Positions 63,474 through 64,000 of a stretch of 64,000 nt of DNA are shown in pieces. Source of the stretch: Blastopirellula marina DSM 3645. Its GTDB lineage: Bacteria; Planctomycetota; Planctomycetia; Pirellulales; Pirellulaceae. The notes beneath the pieces are model-generated. The model did no database searches, was not told the DNA's origin, and saw only the letters and a program-made list of their open reading frames with translations. Location of the stretch: positions 1,104,989-1,168,988 of the forward strand of contig NZ_CH672377.1 in assembly GCF_000153105.1 (NCBI RefSeq), given 5' to 3'. Position numbers and translations under genes: made by a program. Every line of letters starts with the position of its first letter. The stretch's first letter is position 1.

Positions 63474-64000
63474 TTAGTAGCGGTAGTGATCCGGCTTGAA
63501 CGGACCATCGACCGGCACGCCGATGTAATCCGCTTGCACCGGCGTCAGCTTGGTCATTTTCACGCCCAACTTGTCAAGATGCAACCGAGCGACTTCTTCG
63601 TCCAGATGCTTCGGCAAGACGTGCACGCCGATCGGGTATTCGTCGGAGTTTCGCCACAATTCGAGCTGAGCGATCACCTGGTTGGTGAACGAGCTCGACA
63701 TGACGAACGACGGGTGCCCTGTGGCGCAGCCCAGGTTGACCAAGCGGCCTTCGGCCAGAACCAGGATCGAATGACCGTCGGCGAACGTGAAACGATCCAG
63801 GGGTCCGCCAGGAACGGCGTCGCTCTTGATCGTGTCGCGCGAAATGCCCGGCGTCTTCGTCAGGTAGGCCATGTCGATCTCAAGATCGAAGTGACCAATG
63901 TTGCAGACGATCGCGTCGTTCTTCATCTGTTCCATGTGAGCGCCGGTGATGATGTCCCGGTTGCCCGTGGTGGTGACAAAGATGTCGGCGTAGCCAACGC
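63474..64000 (-). CDS. ahcY: Adenosylhomocysteinase, C-terminal part (cut by the window edge)
   Basis: About 175 residues up to the right edge. The frame is open to base 64000 and reads [36 protein letters not shown], then [32 protein letters not shown] and the C-terminus [11 protein letters not shown], the hallmark of S-adenosylhomocysteine hydrolase, which splits S-adenosylhomocysteine into adenosine and homocysteine using bound NAD. The N-terminal part is outside. The terminator at 63392-63424 closes the gene. Confidence 0.96.
   Translation of the reverse strand, partial: VGYADIFVTTTGNRDIITGAHMEQMKNDAIVCNIGHFDLEIDMAYLTKTPGISRDTIKSDAVPGGPLDRFTFADGHSILVLAEGRLVNLGCATGHPSFVMSSSFTNQVIAQLELWRNSDEYPIGVHVLPKHLDEEVARLHLDKLGVKMTKLTPVQADYIGVPVDGPFKPDHYRY

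Overview
The window reads as a chromosomal segment of a planctomycete, most likely in or near the Pirellulaceae (Blastopirellula/Bremerella-like); this placement is inferred from gene content only. The signs are four DUF1559 pseudopilin-like proteins, a DUF1207 protein, a TIGR03067 protein, a planctomycete-type cytochrome c/formylglycine-generating-enzyme-like fusion, and three small membrane proteins with the N-terminal NP(F/Y)ASP motif. Frequent GTG/TTG starts and moderately high GC fit. No phage, insertion sequence, integrase or CRISPR array was seen.

Layout. 1-1.7 kb: the end of a double-GTPase-type protein and a GAP1-like partner. 1.7-16.7 kb: a long minus-strand housekeeping block: uppS-cdsA, then phoH-pgpH-ybeY-CBS membrane protein-recO-TPR lipoprotein-lptE-folP-three paralogous membrane proteins-proA-fliM. 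Several joins are ATGA, GTGA or TTGA overlaps. 16.8-23.9 kb: purA, a CPBP protease, a GNAT-nitrilase fusion, lhgO with a thiamine-binding protein, and a DUF1207 protein. 24.2-27.4 kb: three tandem DUF1559 genes. 27.5-31 kb: NUDIX, then an esterase/EF-hand, intradiol dioxygenase and EF-hand operon. 31.2-41.7 kb: DUF2239 behind a perfect palindrome, a DEAD-box helicase, an unreported-size small membrane protein next to TauE/SafE, ilvA, an aldo/keto reductase, DUF421, HXXEE, a Y-family polymerase under a GAAC-N4-GTTC box, and a solute-binding lipoprotein. 42.6-50 kb: a cluster rich in exported hydrolases (beta-helix protein, two SGNH hydrolases, two alpha/beta hydrolases, a GH76-like enzyme). 50-59 kb: desaturase, DUF1254 lipoprotein, cytochrome/SUMF1 fusion with a Gfo/Idh/MocA oxidoreductase, a long DUF1559 protein and a TIGR03067 protein. 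59.3-64 kb: a decayed four-helix-bundle gene, tRNA-Pro, parB-parA with three parS sites, DUF1015 and the end of ahcY.

How the parts fit. The central minus-strand block makes the envelope (undecaprenyl-PP, CDP-diacylglycerol, LptE, a BamD-like TPR protein), which supports a Gram-negative-type outer membrane, and matures ribosomes (YbeY, PhoH). The 42-50 kb genes look like an exported polysaccharide/ester-degrading set lacking SusC/SusD. ParAB with clustered parS marks a chromosome segregation centre. The observations most worth following are the perfect 26-bp palindrome before the DUF2239 gene, the SOS-like box before the polymerase, a BIME-like GTAG repeat pair, the GTPase-GAP1 pair at the left edge, the unlisted 54-residue membrane protein, and the frameshifted four-helix-bundle pseudogene beside a purine-rich inverted repeat.
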